A stretch of DNA of 64,000 bases from CAZIPN01 sp964541225 (GCA_964541225.1 CAZIPN010000007.1:5700-69699); one strand, 5' to 3'. Shown: positions 10,353 through 19,268, counted from the first letter of the stretch. The notes: generated by a model not told the origin, from the sequence alone. Program-made: numbers and translations.

Positions 10353-11806
10353 CAGATGCCGATCAGTCTCCAGGCACCGCTCGCCTGCCAGACACGCCGG
10401 GAGATCCCGCTTCTGCCGATGGGCAGCTCGGCGTTGGCACCATCCACTACTCGGCAGAGCAGGCTGGTCGTGCGAAGGAAGTCCTGACGCGACTGCAGGC
10501 GCTGCGCCGAGCGGTCCGTTTCTACCCGATGGAGCATCCAACGGTGAGGGAGAACGTAGCCGCGCTCGAGCAGGTTCTGCGCACGTACTTCGACGAAGGG
10601 GTCGAGCTGCAGCTGGCGTTCTTCGAGGGCGAGATCTTGCTCGGCGATCAACTTCTCGCCGAGGACAGCATCACATTCGACCAGTTCATTCGTGAGATGC
10701 AGGAGATTGGTGTGGGGTCGCTGGTGTTTCGGCCGGGCTTGGATGAAGCCGAACTCACGCGTGTCGCGAAGATCCTCGGCGTGGATGCGAAGGAAGCTGA
10801 AGCGGCTGGCGGCGTGACGCTGATGGCCGAGGAGGCCGAGCTGACCAACGTTCAGATCGGGCTCGTGTACTCGGCCGAACCGGAGTTCGTCGGCACAGAA
10901 AGGGAGAAGGCACTTCACGCGTTCTCTCAGGCTGTCGAGTTCGTGGAAGAGGCCGATGAGTCGCTGCACAAAGGCGCCCAGGTCAATCCGACCAAGGTAC
11001 GCAGGGTCGTTCGATCTCTCATAGACGGAGTTCTGAGCAACCGCCATTCGATGCTGCAACTGACCGGTCTCAAGAGCTTCGACGAGTACACCTTCTATCA
11101 CTCGGTGAACGTGGCGATTCTCTCGCTCGCGCTCGGATCGATCGTGACGCGCGATGACAAGTTCCTGTCACTGCTGGGAACAAGCGCGCTTCTGCACGAC
11201 ATCGGCAAGCTTGAGATCGGCCACGACATCATCAACAAACCCGGTCAACTCAGTCCAGAAGAGTGGGAAGCCATGCAGCGGCATCCCTTGCTTGGCGCCG
11301 AGATGGTTGCGATGATGCCCGGGCTCGATCCCTCGGCAATCGTGCCAGTGTTCGAGCATCACATGCGCTACGACGGATCGGGCTACCCGCCGCGTGTTCC
11401 GCCGCGCAGCCAGAACCTGATGAGTCGGATCGTGGCGGTGGCGGATGCTTACGACGCAATGACGTCGAAGCGCAGCTACTCGGCGGCTCGGGTTCAGGAC
11501 CAGGCGATGAGCCAGCTGGACCGCTCGGCGGGAACATCGCTGGACCCGGTGCTTGTGCGGCTGTTCGTGAACATGCTCGGCGTCTTTCCGCCGAGAACGA
11601 TCGTGCGATTGTCCAGCGGCGAGGTCGCCATTGTCGTCGAGCCGGTGGATGGCGAGCCGCTCAAGCCCGTCGTGCGCGTGATCTCCTCGCCCACCGGAGA
11701 GCTGGTGGACCCGTTCGACATCGTGCTTGCCCAGCGCGACGATCTTGAAGTCCAGAGCACGCTGGACCCTCGGCTGCTCAACATCGACGTGGACGACTAC
11801 CTCTAG
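10349..11806 (+). CDS. HD-GYP domain protein (putative cyclic-di-GMP phosphodiesterase)
   Basis: 485 codons. Residues about 35-170 are the same kind of N-terminal module as in the upstream HEAT protein. From about residue 235 an HD-GYP domain follows, with the metal-binding pair in LLHDIGK (H283, D284), a distal His in QRHPLLGA, and HHMRYDGSGYP with the GYP signature. HD-GYP enzymes hydrolyse c-di-GMP or related cyclic dinucleotides to pGpG/GMP. The C-terminal 90 residues look like a small beta domain (RTIVRLSSGEVAIV). It is coupled to the HEAT gene by a 4-bp overlap and followed 19 bp later by the UPF0182 gene, suggesting one operon. There is no transmembrane segment. Confidence 0.9.
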   Translation: MTDADQSPGTARLPDTPGDPASADGQLGVGTIHYSAEQAGRAKEVLTRLQALRRAVRFYPMEHPTVRENVAALEQVLRTYFDEGVELQLAFFEGEILLGDQLLAEDSITFDQFIREMQEIGVGSLVFRPGLDEAELTRVAKILGVDAKEAEAAGGVTLMAEEAELTNVQIGLVYSAEPEFVGTEREKALHAFSQAVEFVEEADESLHKGAQVNPTKVRRVVRSLIDGVLSNRHSMLQLTGLKSFDEYTFYHSVNVAILSLALGSIVTRDDKFLSLLGTSALLHDIGKLEIGHDIINKPGQLSPEEWEAMQRHPLLGAEMVAMMPGLDPSAIVPVFEHHMRYDGSGYPPRVPPRSQNLMSRIVAVADAYDAMTSKRSYSAARVQDQAMSQLDRSAGTSLDPVLVRLFVNMLGVFPPRTIVRLSSGEVAIVVEPVDGEPLKPVVRVISSPTGELVDPFDIVLAQRDDLEVQSTLDPRLLNIDVDDYL

Positions 11807-11825
11807 AGCTCCAGAAGGAGATCGA

Positions 11826-14615
11826 ATGGCCTCTCCAAGCAGGCGTAACATCAGGACTCGCATCATCCCGATCGTGGTCGCGGTCCTCATCTTCATTGGA
11901 GCGCCGGTCGCGGTGTGGTTCGCGGGGGTGTGGATCGACTACCTGTGGTTTGCCGACGTGGGGCAAAGCGCGGTCTTCTTGACCCGCATAGGGTCCGAAC
12001 TCGCGATTGGGGCCATCTTCGGAGTGGCCGCATTCGTGCTGCTCTATGTGAATATGCTGGTTGCTCGGCGCATGGCTCCGCGCGTGATGTCGGTGGGCCT
12101 GCCGAGCAGCATCCCCGAGCAATACGCGGTCGTGCTGGAACGGCTGCGAGGGGGGATGGGACCTGTGCTCGACCGGGTGATTCTGTGGGGGTCGGTCGTG
12201 CTCGCGTTCCTCAACGGGTTGAGCATGGCGGACCAATGGCAGACGTTTCGACTCGCGCTTGCCTCGGTACCGTTTGGCTACACGGATCCGCAGTATGGCA
12301 AGGATGTCGGGTTCTTCGTGTTCGATCTGCCGGCGCTTACCGTGATCGGAGAATGGGCGTTGGGGACGCTCGTGCTCGTGGCACTGCTCACGATTGCCGT
12401 GCATCTCCTGGACGGAGCCATTCAGCCCTGGGCACGCCTCAAAGGTTTCGCGCCGCATGTCAAAGCGCACCTCTCGGTGCTGGCCGCCCTCATCGTTGCG
12501 GTGCTGGGCTTCCAATACTGGCTCGACATCTACAAGCTGGACTACTCGCAGACCGGCCAGATCATAGGGGCCGGCTACACCGATGTTCACGCACAGATGC
12601 CCGCGTACTGGATCCTCATCGGCGTTTCAGTGCTCACGGTCATCACCCTGCTGCTCAACATTCGCTTCAAGGGCTGGAGGCTGCCGATTACGGCGGTCGG
12701 TGTGTGGGTCGGGGCGTCGATACTCCTCGGCGTGGCATGGCCAGCGCTCACGCAAGCGTTCATCGTGAACCCGAACGAGCAGGTAGTCGAGGCTCCCTAC
12801 ATCAAGCGCAACATCGCGATGACGCGCACAGCGTTCGGGCTCAACGACGTGCAAGGCAAGAGCTTTCCCGCCGACGAGAGCCTTACGGCAACCGGTGCCC
12901 TTGCCGATCAGCAGACGCTCCAAAACGTTCGGCTGTGGGATCCGAATATCGTCGGCCAGTCGTACTCCCAGCTTCAGTCGATTCGGCCGTACTACGATTT
13001 CGCGGATGTCGATGTGGACCGCTACGTCATCAACGGTGTCCAGAAACAAGTGCTGGTCTCGGCACGTGAGATGAACTCCAGCGCTCTGGCGGCTCAGTCG
13101 CAGACGTGGGTGAACAAGCACCTCATCTACACCCACGGCTTCGGGCTGGTCATGAGCCCTGTGAACACCGCTGACTCACGCGGCTATCCGCAGTTTCTGA
13201 TCGGCAACATACCGCCGCAGACGAGCACCGACCTCAAGATCACGCAACCGCGCATCTACTTTGGCGAGACGACCAAAGACTACGTGATCGTCGACACCAA
13301 GTCCCAGGAGTTCGACTACCCTCTGGGCGAGCAGAATGCCTACAACACCTACAAGGGGACCGGCGGCATACCGATCGGGGGGCTCTTCCAGCGTCTCGCG
13401 TGGGCCGTCGACCTCGGCTCGACGGACCTGCTGCTATCGCCGTCGGTGCAGTCCAACAGCCGGGTTCTGATGCGCCGCGACTTGAAGACGCGCCTCGCGA
13501 CCCTCGCGCCGTTCTTGTCCTTCGAAAATGACGCGTATCCGATTCTTGTGAAGGGCCGAATCCTTTGGGTCGTCGATGCCTACACGACCTCGAATGCGTT
13601 CCCGTATTCGGAGGGCCTGCCGAATGACCCGTCGACCACGTACATGCGCAACTCGGTGAAGGTGACGGTAGACGCTTTCGACGGCACGACCACGTTCTAC
13701 GCGTTCGACAAGACCGATCCGGTGCTTCAGGCGTGGCGCAAAGTCTTCCCGTCGCTTGTGGTCGACGGTGACAAGATTCCGCAGGAGGTGCGCGACCACT
13801 TCCGCTATCCGCAAGGCATCTTCGAAGCGCAGGCTGAGGTGTATCGCACCTACCACATGACCGACCCGCGCGTCTTCTACAACAAAGAGGACCAGTGGGA
13901 GATTCCTGGTGAGCGCCAAGGCAAGAAGATGCAACCGTTCTACGTGCTCATGAAGTTGCCGGGCCAGAAGCAGGAGCACTTCTACCTCATGCAGCCATAC
14001 ACGCCGAGAAACCGCGACAACATGATTGGGTGGGTGGCCGCCAACTCAGATCCTGAAGACTACGGCGCCCGCACGGTCTACCTGTTCCCGAAGGAGCGCG
14101 TGGTCTTGGGCCCGCTGCAAGTGAGCGCGCAGATCGAACAGGATTCGGTGATCTCGCCGCAACTCTCGCTGTGGCGTCAGGGCGGGAGTCAGGTTCTGCT
14201 CGGCAACATGCTCGTGCTGCCGATCCAGAACTCCATCGTCTACATCCAGCCGCTCTACCTCCAAGCGCAGGAAACGGCGATTCCGGAATTGACTCGCGTG
14301 ATCGTCGTGTACTCCGACAAGGTGGAGATGGAGAAGACGCTGCAAGACGCGCTGCTCAAGGTGTTCGGCGAACAGCCAACCTCGACAGCCGGTGGCGCTT
14401 CAGGCGCGGGCGCGAGCGCGAGCGGGGGTGGCTCGGCGGCTGCCACAGGCACGACGCTTTCGCCGTCGGCCGCAAACGATGCTGCGCTTGCCGAGCAACT
14501 GTACCAGCAGGCGCTTGCCGCGCAGAAGGCGGGAGACTGGGCGACGTACGGAGCGAAATTGGACGAGCTCGGCGCGGTGATCAAGCGCTTGTCGGCGGAG
14601 AGCACGAAGAAGTAG
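11826..14615 (+). CDS. UPF0182 (COG1615) family large membrane protein
   Basis: 929 codons from ATG 11826, preceded by AAGGAG. About seven hydrophobic helices occupy the first 330 residues, starting with an N-terminal helix followed by the WIDYLWFADVG motif typical of UPF0182. A large extracytoplasmic part follows with conserved stretches (NPNEQVVEAPYIKRNI, IYFGETTKDYVIVDT, PRNRDNMIGWVAANSD). The Ala/Ser/Gly-rich linker near residue 850-890 and the short helical tail are also usual. The family is widespread in Actinomycetota and some Firmicutes, and its function is not established. Its place in an operon with an HD-GYP protein could hint at an envelope role under cyclic-dinucleotide control, which is inference. 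Confidence 0.92.
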   Translation: MASPSRRNIRTRIIPIVVAVLIFIGAPVAVWFAGVWIDYLWFADVGQSAVFLTRIGSELAIGAIFGVAAFVLLYVNMLVARRMAPRVMSVGLPSSIPEQYAVVLERLRGGMGPVLDRVILWGSVVLAFLNGLSMADQWQTFRLALASVPFGYTDPQYGKDVGFFVFDLPALTVIGEWALGTLVLVALLTIAVHLLDGAIQPWARLKGFAPHVKAHLSVLAALIVAVLGFQYWLDIYKLDYSQTGQIIGAGYTDVHAQMPAYWILIGVSVLTVITLLLNIRFKGWRLPITAVGVWVGASILLGVAWPALTQAFIVNPNEQVVEAPYIKRNIAMTRTAFGLNDVQGKSFPADESLTATGALADQQTLQNVRLWDPNIVGQSYSQLQSIRPYYDFADVDVDRYVINGVQKQVLVSAREMNSSALAAQSQTWVNKHLIYTHGFGLVMSPVNTADSRGYPQFLIGNIPPQTSTDLKITQPRIYFGETTKDYVIVDTKSQEFDYPLGEQNAYNTYKGTGGIPIGGLFQRLAWAVDLGSTDLLLSPSVQSNSRVLMRRDLKTRLATLAPFLSFENDAYPILVKGRILWVVDAYTTSNAFPYSEGLPNDPSTTYMRNSVKVTVDAFDGTTTFYAFDKTDPVLQAWRKVFPSLVVDGDKIPQEVRDHFRYPQGIFEAQAEVYRTYHMTDPRVFYNKEDQWEIPGERQGKKMQPFYVLMKLPGQKQEHFYLMQPYTPRNRDNMIGWVAANSDPEDYGARTVYLFPKERVVLGPLQVSAQIEQDSVISPQLSLWRQGGSQVLLGNMLVLPIQNSIVYIQPLYLQAQETAIPELTRVIVVYSDKVEMEKTLQDALLKVFGEQPTSTAGGASGAGASASGGGSAAATGTTLSPSAANDAALAEQLYQQALAAQKAGDWATYGAKLDELGAVIKRLSAESTKK

Positions 14616-14782
14616 ACGATGGCCAAGACCTCGTGCCTCGATGGCGGCGCGGAGCGAACGGTCGCGTCGCATCGGTGGTGTGATCTCGACGGGGCCGGCT
14701 CCGTTCGCGGCTCCGTCGCAACGTGCGTTTGGGGTATCTTCAGGGGGATGCGAAGCCTGCAATTCTGTGGAGGGCTCACTTG

Positions 14783-15262
14783 ATGTCTGATGCAATCGGC
14801 AGCGAACCGGTCGTGCCGTCGGCCGAGCCGACGACAAGCTCGTCGCGCGCCTCAGCTGAGGCCGAAGGCGCGAGTGCGGAGCGCGATCCGAGAGGCGCGC
14901 AGCCTGACGACGCCGCAGCGAATCAGGATGCGGGCAACGCGCAGGGCGAGCCGAAGTCCGAGAGGCTCACCGATGCCCTTGCTGACTTGCTGCAGATGGC
15001 GGTGAACTACCTTCGGCAGGAAGCTGCCGGGCTCATGCGCGACAAAGTCGTGTTGCCGGGACAGAAGCTCGGCGCGATGGTCGCGTTTGCGCTGGCGGCC
15101 TCGTTCCTCTTCGCGTTAGGCGTCGCGTTCCTTGCGGTGGCACTGCTGCTTCTGCTCGCCAAGTACCTGACATGGCCGGGTGCTCTTGGTGCGATCGGAG
15201 GCGTCTTGGTTGTCGGCGCCGCGATCTTCACCTCTCTCAAAGTGAGGAGCACCCAGCGATGA
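14783..15262 (+). CDS. Small membrane protein of the actinobacterial phage-holin-like (DUF1469) type
   Basis: 159 codons from ATG 14783, with GGAGGG upstream. The first 60 residues are charged and low-complexity (Ser/Ala/Glu). An amphipathic helix (LADLLQMAVNYLRQEAAGLM) is followed by two close hydrophobic helices (about residues 95-120 and 127-148). This is the layout of the putative actinobacterial holin-X family, which in chromosomes are stress or envelope proteins and not phage lysis proteins. The stop overlaps the next ATG by 4 bp. No phage genes surround it. Confidence 0.7.
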   Translation: MSDAIGSEPVVPSAEPTTSSSRASAEAEGASAERDPRGAQPDDAAANQDAGNAQGEPKSERLTDALADLLQMAVNYLRQEAAGLMRDKVVLPGQKLGAMVAFALAASFLFALGVAFLAVALLLLLAKYLTWPGALGAIGGVLVVGAAIFTSLKVRSTQR

Positions 15263-15522
15263 CGAAGGATCCGGCCAAGGGACAGCCACTCTACGTTCCA
15301 CCCGAGGAACGAGTCACCATCGACGAACTCAAGCAGCGCGTCGGCCAGATCCAGGACTTGGCGCTCAGCCGCACCAAGCAGGTTGCCTACGAAGTCTACG
15401 AGCAGGACATCACGCGCGCGGCGCTCGTCGCCGTCGGAGCGGTGATCGTAGGCGCGTCGATCGCGTACCTTCTGGGATCTCGCGCGTGTCGGCGAGCTTT
15501 GACTCCTGACGACGCCGAGTAG
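15259..15522 (+). CDS. Small single-pass membrane protein
   Basis: 87 codons, starting in an ATGA overlap with the holin-like gene. A soluble N-terminal part with a predicted helix (ERVTIDELKQRVGQIQDLAL) is followed by one transmembrane helix (AALVAVGAVIVGASIAYLLG) and a short charged tail. It resembles the small partner proteins, often DUF3618-like, that accompany holin-like DUF1469 proteins in actinobacteria. Co-translation suggests that the two form a membrane complex. Family assignment is tentative. Confidence 0.65.
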   Translation: MTKDPAKGQPLYVPPEERVTIDELKQRVGQIQDLALSRTKQVAYEVYEQDITRAALVAVGAVIVGASIAYLLGSRACRRALTPDDAE

Positions 15523-15525
15523 GGC

Positions 15526-16002
15526 GTGGGCGTGGCGGCGCTGCGCATCGAGAGCATCGAGGTGGGTCCCGAGCGCGTCGAAGCGCTCGTGCACGCCGCT
15601 CCGTCGCTAGAGCGAACGTCGGCGGTGCCTGGGGTTGCCGCACGCGCGCTCGAGCTGTTGCCCGGACTCGCGCGCCACACCTGCGAGAACGGCACCGCGC
15701 ACGGCATCGTCGCCGAACTCGCCAATACCGAGACCGCGCACCTTCTTGAGCACGTCGCGGTCGAGTGCATGGCGCTCGCTGGCTCGCCGAGAACCCTGCG
15801 CGCGGAAACGGTCTGGGACTTCGCGCGCGATGGTGCTCATGTCTACCGCATCCGCGCGGCCTACGATGTCGATCTTGTTGCCATCGGCGCGCTGCGCGCA
15901 GGGCTCGGGATCGTGGACTGGCTCATGGGCGAAGCTGCCGAGAAACCCGACGTCGAGTCCATCATCGCGATCCTGCGGGAAGCACGCGTGCAGTCGGACT
16001 GA
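15526..16002 (+). CDS. Stand-alone cyanophycin-synthetase-like N-terminal domain
   Basis: 158 codons from a GTG that follows the previous stop by 3 bp. The segment PGLARHTCENGT, followed by TAHLLEHVAVECMALAG, resembles the N-domain of cyanophycin synthetase (LPSLxxHxC and HIVEHVALELQxLAG). The ATP-grasp and Mur-ligase-like parts that make up the rest of that enzyme (about 870 residues) are absent here and nearby, so it cannot be a polymer synthase by itself. Its role is unknown. A terminator-like hairpin follows at 16035. The homology is judged by eye and needs a profile search. Confidence 0.55.
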   Translation: MGVAALRIESIEVGPERVEALVHAAPSLERTSAVPGVAARALELLPGLARHTCENGTAHGIVAELANTETAHLLEHVAVECMALAGSPRTLRAETVWDFARDGAHVYRIRAAYDVDLVAIGALRAGLGIVDWLMGEAAEKPDVESIIAILREARVQSD

Positions 16003-16034
16003 GCCTCGACCATCACGCCGACGTCCGCCGCACT

Positions 16035-16066
16035 CGCCGAGGGACGGTTCCCTGCGATTCTCGGCG
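16035..16066 (+). terminator. Hairpin built from the GCCGAGAA motif; likely terminator
   Basis: A perfect 7-bp inverted repeat, CGCCGAG (16035-16041) and CTCGGCG (16060-16066), lies 33 bp after the stop of the preceding gene. The right arm is part of a TTCTCGGC copy (16058). A nested GGGACGGTTCCC hairpin sits in the loop. A GGGAGTGTTTG tail follows, with few T residues, so termination strength is uncertain. Confidence 0.5.
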
Positions 16067-16104
16067 GGAGTGTTTGACCAGCTAGGCGCGCCGCTGCTAG
16101 AGTT

Positions 16105-16370
16105 CTCGGCACACCTCGGCTTGCAGATGCGGGGGATGGATAGCTCACCACGGACGTGAGGGAAGAGGGCGCGTTGTCGCCCGGCCACCCCTCCAATGTC
16201 TTCCGCCAGGGCCGCGCGAAAGCGCCAAGCCGGAAGCGGGTCGGCCCCGGACCGGTATCCCGGGAATGAGGTCTCGCGATGGCGGCACACCGGCCATTCG
16301 GCGAGACGAAGATTGGTGGTACCGCGAATGCCCCCTCGCCCAATCAGGCGGAGGGGGTGTTGTGTTTTCC
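16105..16370 (+). promoter_or_regulatory. T-box riboswitch leader with terminator, upstream of the aminotransferase
   Basis: The T-box antiterminator core GGTGGTACCGCG is at 16315-16326. It is followed by a GC-rich terminator hairpin (CCCCCTCGCC paired with GGCGGAGGGGG, 16330-16359) and a T-rich tail ending in TTTT at about 16368. Upstream, GGGGGATGG (16131-16139) can pair with CCACCCCTCC (16185-16194), enclosing two small hairpins. This would be a compact stem I carrying the specifier. T-boxes bind an uncharged tRNA and switch to antitermination, so the aminotransferase (and ddl) should be induced when one amino acid is scarce. I could not fix the specifier codon by eye. Confidence 0.88.
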
Positions 16371-16384
16371 GGTGAGGTGAAGAC

Positions 16385-17659
16385 ATGGGTACTGCCAGGA
16401 TCGTGTTCGATCGTTGGTCCGATCGTTATGCAGACTGCATAAGCAGCGTCCGATCGAGTGCGGTACGCGACCTGTTCGCGGCGGCGTCCCGGCCCGACAT
16501 GATCTCGCTTTCGGGCGGGATGCCAGCTGTCGGGCTCGTTCCGCTCGACCAAGTCGCGCAAGCCGCGCACGATGCCGTGCTGCACGAGGGCATCGCGGCG
16601 CTGCAGTACGGAGGCAGCGACGGCCGCGCTGAGACTCGCCAGCTCGTGACCGAGCTGATGGCCGAGATCGGCGTGCGCCTGCGCCCTGAAGACGTGCTGA
16701 TCACAGCCGGTGCTCAGCAGGCGCTGGACTTGCTCGCCAAGACGTTCGTGAACCCGGGCGACGTCATCATCACCGAGGGTCCGACCTACGTCGGCGCGCT
16801 CCAGGCGTTCTCGGCGTATGAGCCCGACATTCGCTGCATCCCGATGGACGACGACGGAATGCGCATGGACCTGCTCGAAGCTGAGCTCCGCAGCCTGGGC
16901 CCGCGCGGCGCGAAGTTCATCTACACGATCCCGAACTTCCAGAATCCGGCGGGTGTCACCATGTCGCCCGAGCGCCGGCGTCGGCTGCTCGAACTTGCGC
17001 GCGAGTACGACATCCCGGTCGTAGAAGACGACCCGTACGGACGCCTTCGCTTCGACGGCGGGCACATGAAGCCGCTGCGTTCGCTTGACGACGAGGTGAT
17101 CTACCTCGGCACGTTCTCCAAGATCTTCGCGCCGGGACTTCGTCTGGGCTGGATCACCGCGCCCAAGCCGATTCTAGCCAAGGTACTCCTGGTCAAGCAG
17201 GCGGCCGATTTGTGCGGCTCGAACTTCGCGCAGGTCACAGCCGAGCGCTACTTCCAAGGCACGCGCTGGCGTCGCACACTAGCCGAACTCACGCGCACGT
17301 ACGCCCAGCGCCGAGACGCGATGCTGGCTGCGCTCGAGGAGCACTTCCCGCCGGAAGCGCGCTGGACGCGTCCCGACGGTGGCTTCTTCATCTGGGTCGA
17401 GCTGCCGGCCTATGTCGATTGCGCATCCATGCTCGCCGAGGCGGTCGAGCGGGGCGTCACGTACGCGCCGGGAGATGGCTTCTACCCCGACGGCGTGACG
17501 GGCAAGAACTGCATGCGACTGGCGTTCTGCTACGCTCAGCCCGACGCCATCGAAGAGGCGATCCGCCGACTCGCCGAGGTGATCGAAGATCGGCTTGAGC
17601 TCTACCGTGCGTTCATCGCGGCGGGCGCACTGCCGGCGCAACGAGAAGGGGCGGCATGA
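16385..17659 (+). CDS. PLP-dependent class I/II aminotransferase (LysN/aromatic-type)
   Basis: 424 codons from ATG 16385, with GAGGTGA upstream. It is a fold-type I aminotransferase. SLSGGMPA near residue 40 is the N-terminal substrate loop, TAGAQQALDL and YTIPNFQNPAG bind the PLP ring and phosphate, EDDPYG is the usual Asp region, and GTFSKIFAPGLRLGW carries the Schiff-base lysine (K246). The sequence matches the 2-aminoadipate/aromatic/branched-chain aminotransferase group, so the amino acid cannot be named from motifs. A T-box leader controls it, which means the product is probably a proteinogenic amino acid. The stop overlaps the ddl start by 4 bp. Confidence 0.9.
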   Translation: MGTARIVFDRWSDRYADCISSVRSSAVRDLFAAASRPDMISLSGGMPAVGLVPLDQVAQAAHDAVLHEGIAALQYGGSDGRAETRQLVTELMAEIGVRLRPEDVLITAGAQQALDLLAKTFVNPGDVIITEGPTYVGALQAFSAYEPDIRCIPMDDDGMRMDLLEAELRSLGPRGAKFIYTIPNFQNPAGVTMSPERRRRLLELAREYDIPVVEDDPYGRLRFDGGHMKPLRSLDDEVIYLGTFSKIFAPGLRLGWITAPKPILAKVLLVKQAADLCGSNFAQVTAERYFQGTRWRRTLAELTRTYAQRRDAMLAALEEHFPPEARWTRPDGGFFIWVELPAYVDCASMLAEAVERGVTYAPGDGFYPDGVTGKNCMRLAFCYAQPDAIEEAIRRLAEVIEDRLELYRAFIAAGALPAQREGAA

Positions 17660-18612
17660 GAGAGAAGATCGCGGTTCTCATGGGCGGGCGCTCGCTCGAG
17701 CGCGAGGTCTCGCTCGCGAGTGGACGCCGCGTGAGTGACGCGCTCCAAGCCGCCGGCTACTACGTGCTCGCGCTCGACGTGACTGCCGATCTTGTCGGCA
17801 CGCTGCGCTCGGAGCGCCCCGACGCCGCCTACATCGCGCTGCACGGCAAGTACGGCGAAGACGGCACGATCCAGGAGCTGCTCGAGTTTCTGGGCATTCC
17901 GTACACGGGGCCCGGCGTGGTGTCGTGTGCGCTGTCGTGGGACAAATCGGTGGCCAAGCATCTGTTCGCCGAGAAGAACATCCCGACGCCCGCGTGGGTG
18001 ACGCTCACGGCCGACGCTTTCAAGGAGATGGGCGCGGCCACCGCGCTGGATCAGATCTCCGGGTCAGTTGGCGGCTTCCCGGTTGCGGTCAAGCCGGCTC
18101 GGCAGGGCTCGGCGCTCGGATTCCAGCGGATTGACTCCGCTGAGGGCCTCGCTGATGCGTTGCTCTCGGCGCTTTCCTACGACACGAGCGCGATGGTCGA
18201 GCGCTGGATCGATGGGACCGAGCTGGCCGTGTCGGTGCTCGGCGAGGGTGAGGACGCGGTCGTGCTGCCACCCGTCGAGATCGTGCCGACCCGCGGGTTC
18301 TACGACTTCTCGGCGAGAGTGACCCCTGGCGAGGCTGATTTCTTCGCGCCAGCGCGCATTTCGCCACAGGCAACGCGGGCGGTAAGTGACGTGGCGCGCA
18401 ACGTACACGCGGCCTTGGGCAGTCGAGATGTGAGTCGTGTCGACATGATGCTCGACGCCGAGGGGATGCCGTTCGTGCTGGAAAGCAACTCGTCGCCGGG
18501 CATGACAGAAACATCGCTTCTGCCCATGGCCGCCGAGGCTGCCGACATGACCTTCCAAGATGTGGTATCAAGGGTGATAGAGGCCGCCATTGCTCGCGGG
18601 GAATCGGGGTAA
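17656..18612 (+). CDS. ddl: D-alanine-D-alanine ligase
   Basis: 318 codons, start in an ATGA overlap with the aminotransferase. It joins two D-Ala with ATP to give the dipeptide added by MurF to peptidoglycan precursors. ATP-grasp motifs are visible: LMGGRSLEREVSL at the N-terminus, ALHGKYGEDGTIQELLE, PVAVKPARQGSALG (ATP-binding Lys), and LESNSSPGMTETSL near the C-terminus (metal and phosphate ligands). Length is slightly below the usual 320-370, consistent with the compact form. It shares the T-box-controlled transcript. The coupling of an amino-acid aminotransferase with ddl is unusual and could mean that the transaminase serves cell-wall amino acids. Confidence 0.93.
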   Translation: MREKIAVLMGGRSLEREVSLASGRRVSDALQAAGYYVLALDVTADLVGTLRSERPDAAYIALHGKYGEDGTIQELLEFLGIPYTGPGVVSCALSWDKSVAKHLFAEKNIPTPAWVTLTADAFKEMGAATALDQISGSVGGFPVAVKPARQGSALGFQRIDSAEGLADALLSALSYDTSAMVERWIDGTELAVSVLGEGEDAVVLPPVEIVPTRGFYDFSARVTPGEADFFAPARISPQATRAVSDVARNVHAALGSRDVSRVDMMLDAEGMPFVLESNSSPGMTETSLLPMAAEAADMTFQDVVSRVIEAAIARGESG

Positions 18613-18624
18613 GTAGCCAGTAGA

Positions 18625-18644
18625 GCCCGGCGTGCGCGCCGGGC
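18625..18644 (+). terminator. GC-rich hairpin after ddl
   Basis: A perfect 8-bp stem, GCCCGGCG and CGCCGGGC, with a TGCG loop, 12 bp after the ddl stop. There is no real T tract (GCCATTGTCG follows), so it may be a weak or factor-assisted terminator. Confidence 0.5.
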
Positions 18645-18689
18645 GCCATTGTCGAAATGGAATGCATCGATTCGCGGAGGTGCTTGAAG

Positions 18690-19238
18690 ATGTATGACAG
18701 GCGTGGGTACTCGGGATTCGGCACGTTTCTCCTGGGAGGTTTGTTCGGCGCAGTGCTCGCGCTGATTTTCGCGCCGCGAACTGGCAAGGAGACCCGAGAG
18801 ATGCTTGCGGAAAGAGCCAATGAGTATTGGGGTCAAGCGGGCGATCTCTACTCAACCGGTGTCGGCAAGGTGAATGAGACGATCGACACCGGTACGACGA
18901 CCGCAGGTGAGAAGAGCGAGCAGCTGCGCGCCAAGATCGACGAGGCTCGCACGCGGTTGCAGGATCAGGTCGCCAAGTCCGCACAAGCCGCCAAGGACAA
19001 AGTCGTCGACGCGACGCCAGTCGTCAAAGGCGCTGTGGACAAGGCCGCCGAGGGCACGAAGACGGGTGTCGATTTCGCCGCTGGCAAGGCAGCCGAGGGA
19101 CTCGACTTCGTCGCCAAGAAGGCGGCGACTGAGGCCGCTGAGGCTGCTGCGGAGCAGGTTGCCGAGGCCCCAGCTCCAGCTTCGGCAGCTCCAGCTGCTG
19201 CCGCCAAGGCATCCGCCGGCAAGGCCGCCAAGGAGTAG
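18690..19238 (+). CDS. YtxH-domain stress/envelope protein
   Basis: 182 codons from ATG 18690, with GGAGG upstream; an upstream in-frame ATG at 18657 lacks a site. The N-terminus has the YtxH signature: a short hydrophobic helix (FLLGGLFGAVLALIFAP) followed by RTGKETREML. The remainder is a long Ala/Lys/Glu-rich helix with apolipoprotein-like heptads, ending in an Ala/Pro tail. YtxH proteins are membrane-anchored general-stress proteins of unknown mechanism. A terminator follows at 19269. Confidence 0.8.
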   Translation: MYDRRGYSGFGTFLLGGLFGAVLALIFAPRTGKETREMLAERANEYWGQAGDLYSTGVGKVNETIDTGTTTAGEKSEQLRAKIDEARTRLQDQVAKSAQAAKDKVVDATPVVKGAVDKAAEGTKTGVDFAAGKAAEGLDFVAKKAATEAAEAAAEQVAEAPAPASAAPAAAAKASAGKAAKE

Positions 19239-19268
19239 TCAGTCCGGCTGCACGTGGTACGCTCACGG

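Noticed and set aside
14783..15522. Prophage lysis cassette from the holin-like protein
   Set aside because: No endolysin, structural or integrase genes are nearby; this family is common in actinobacterial chromosomes.
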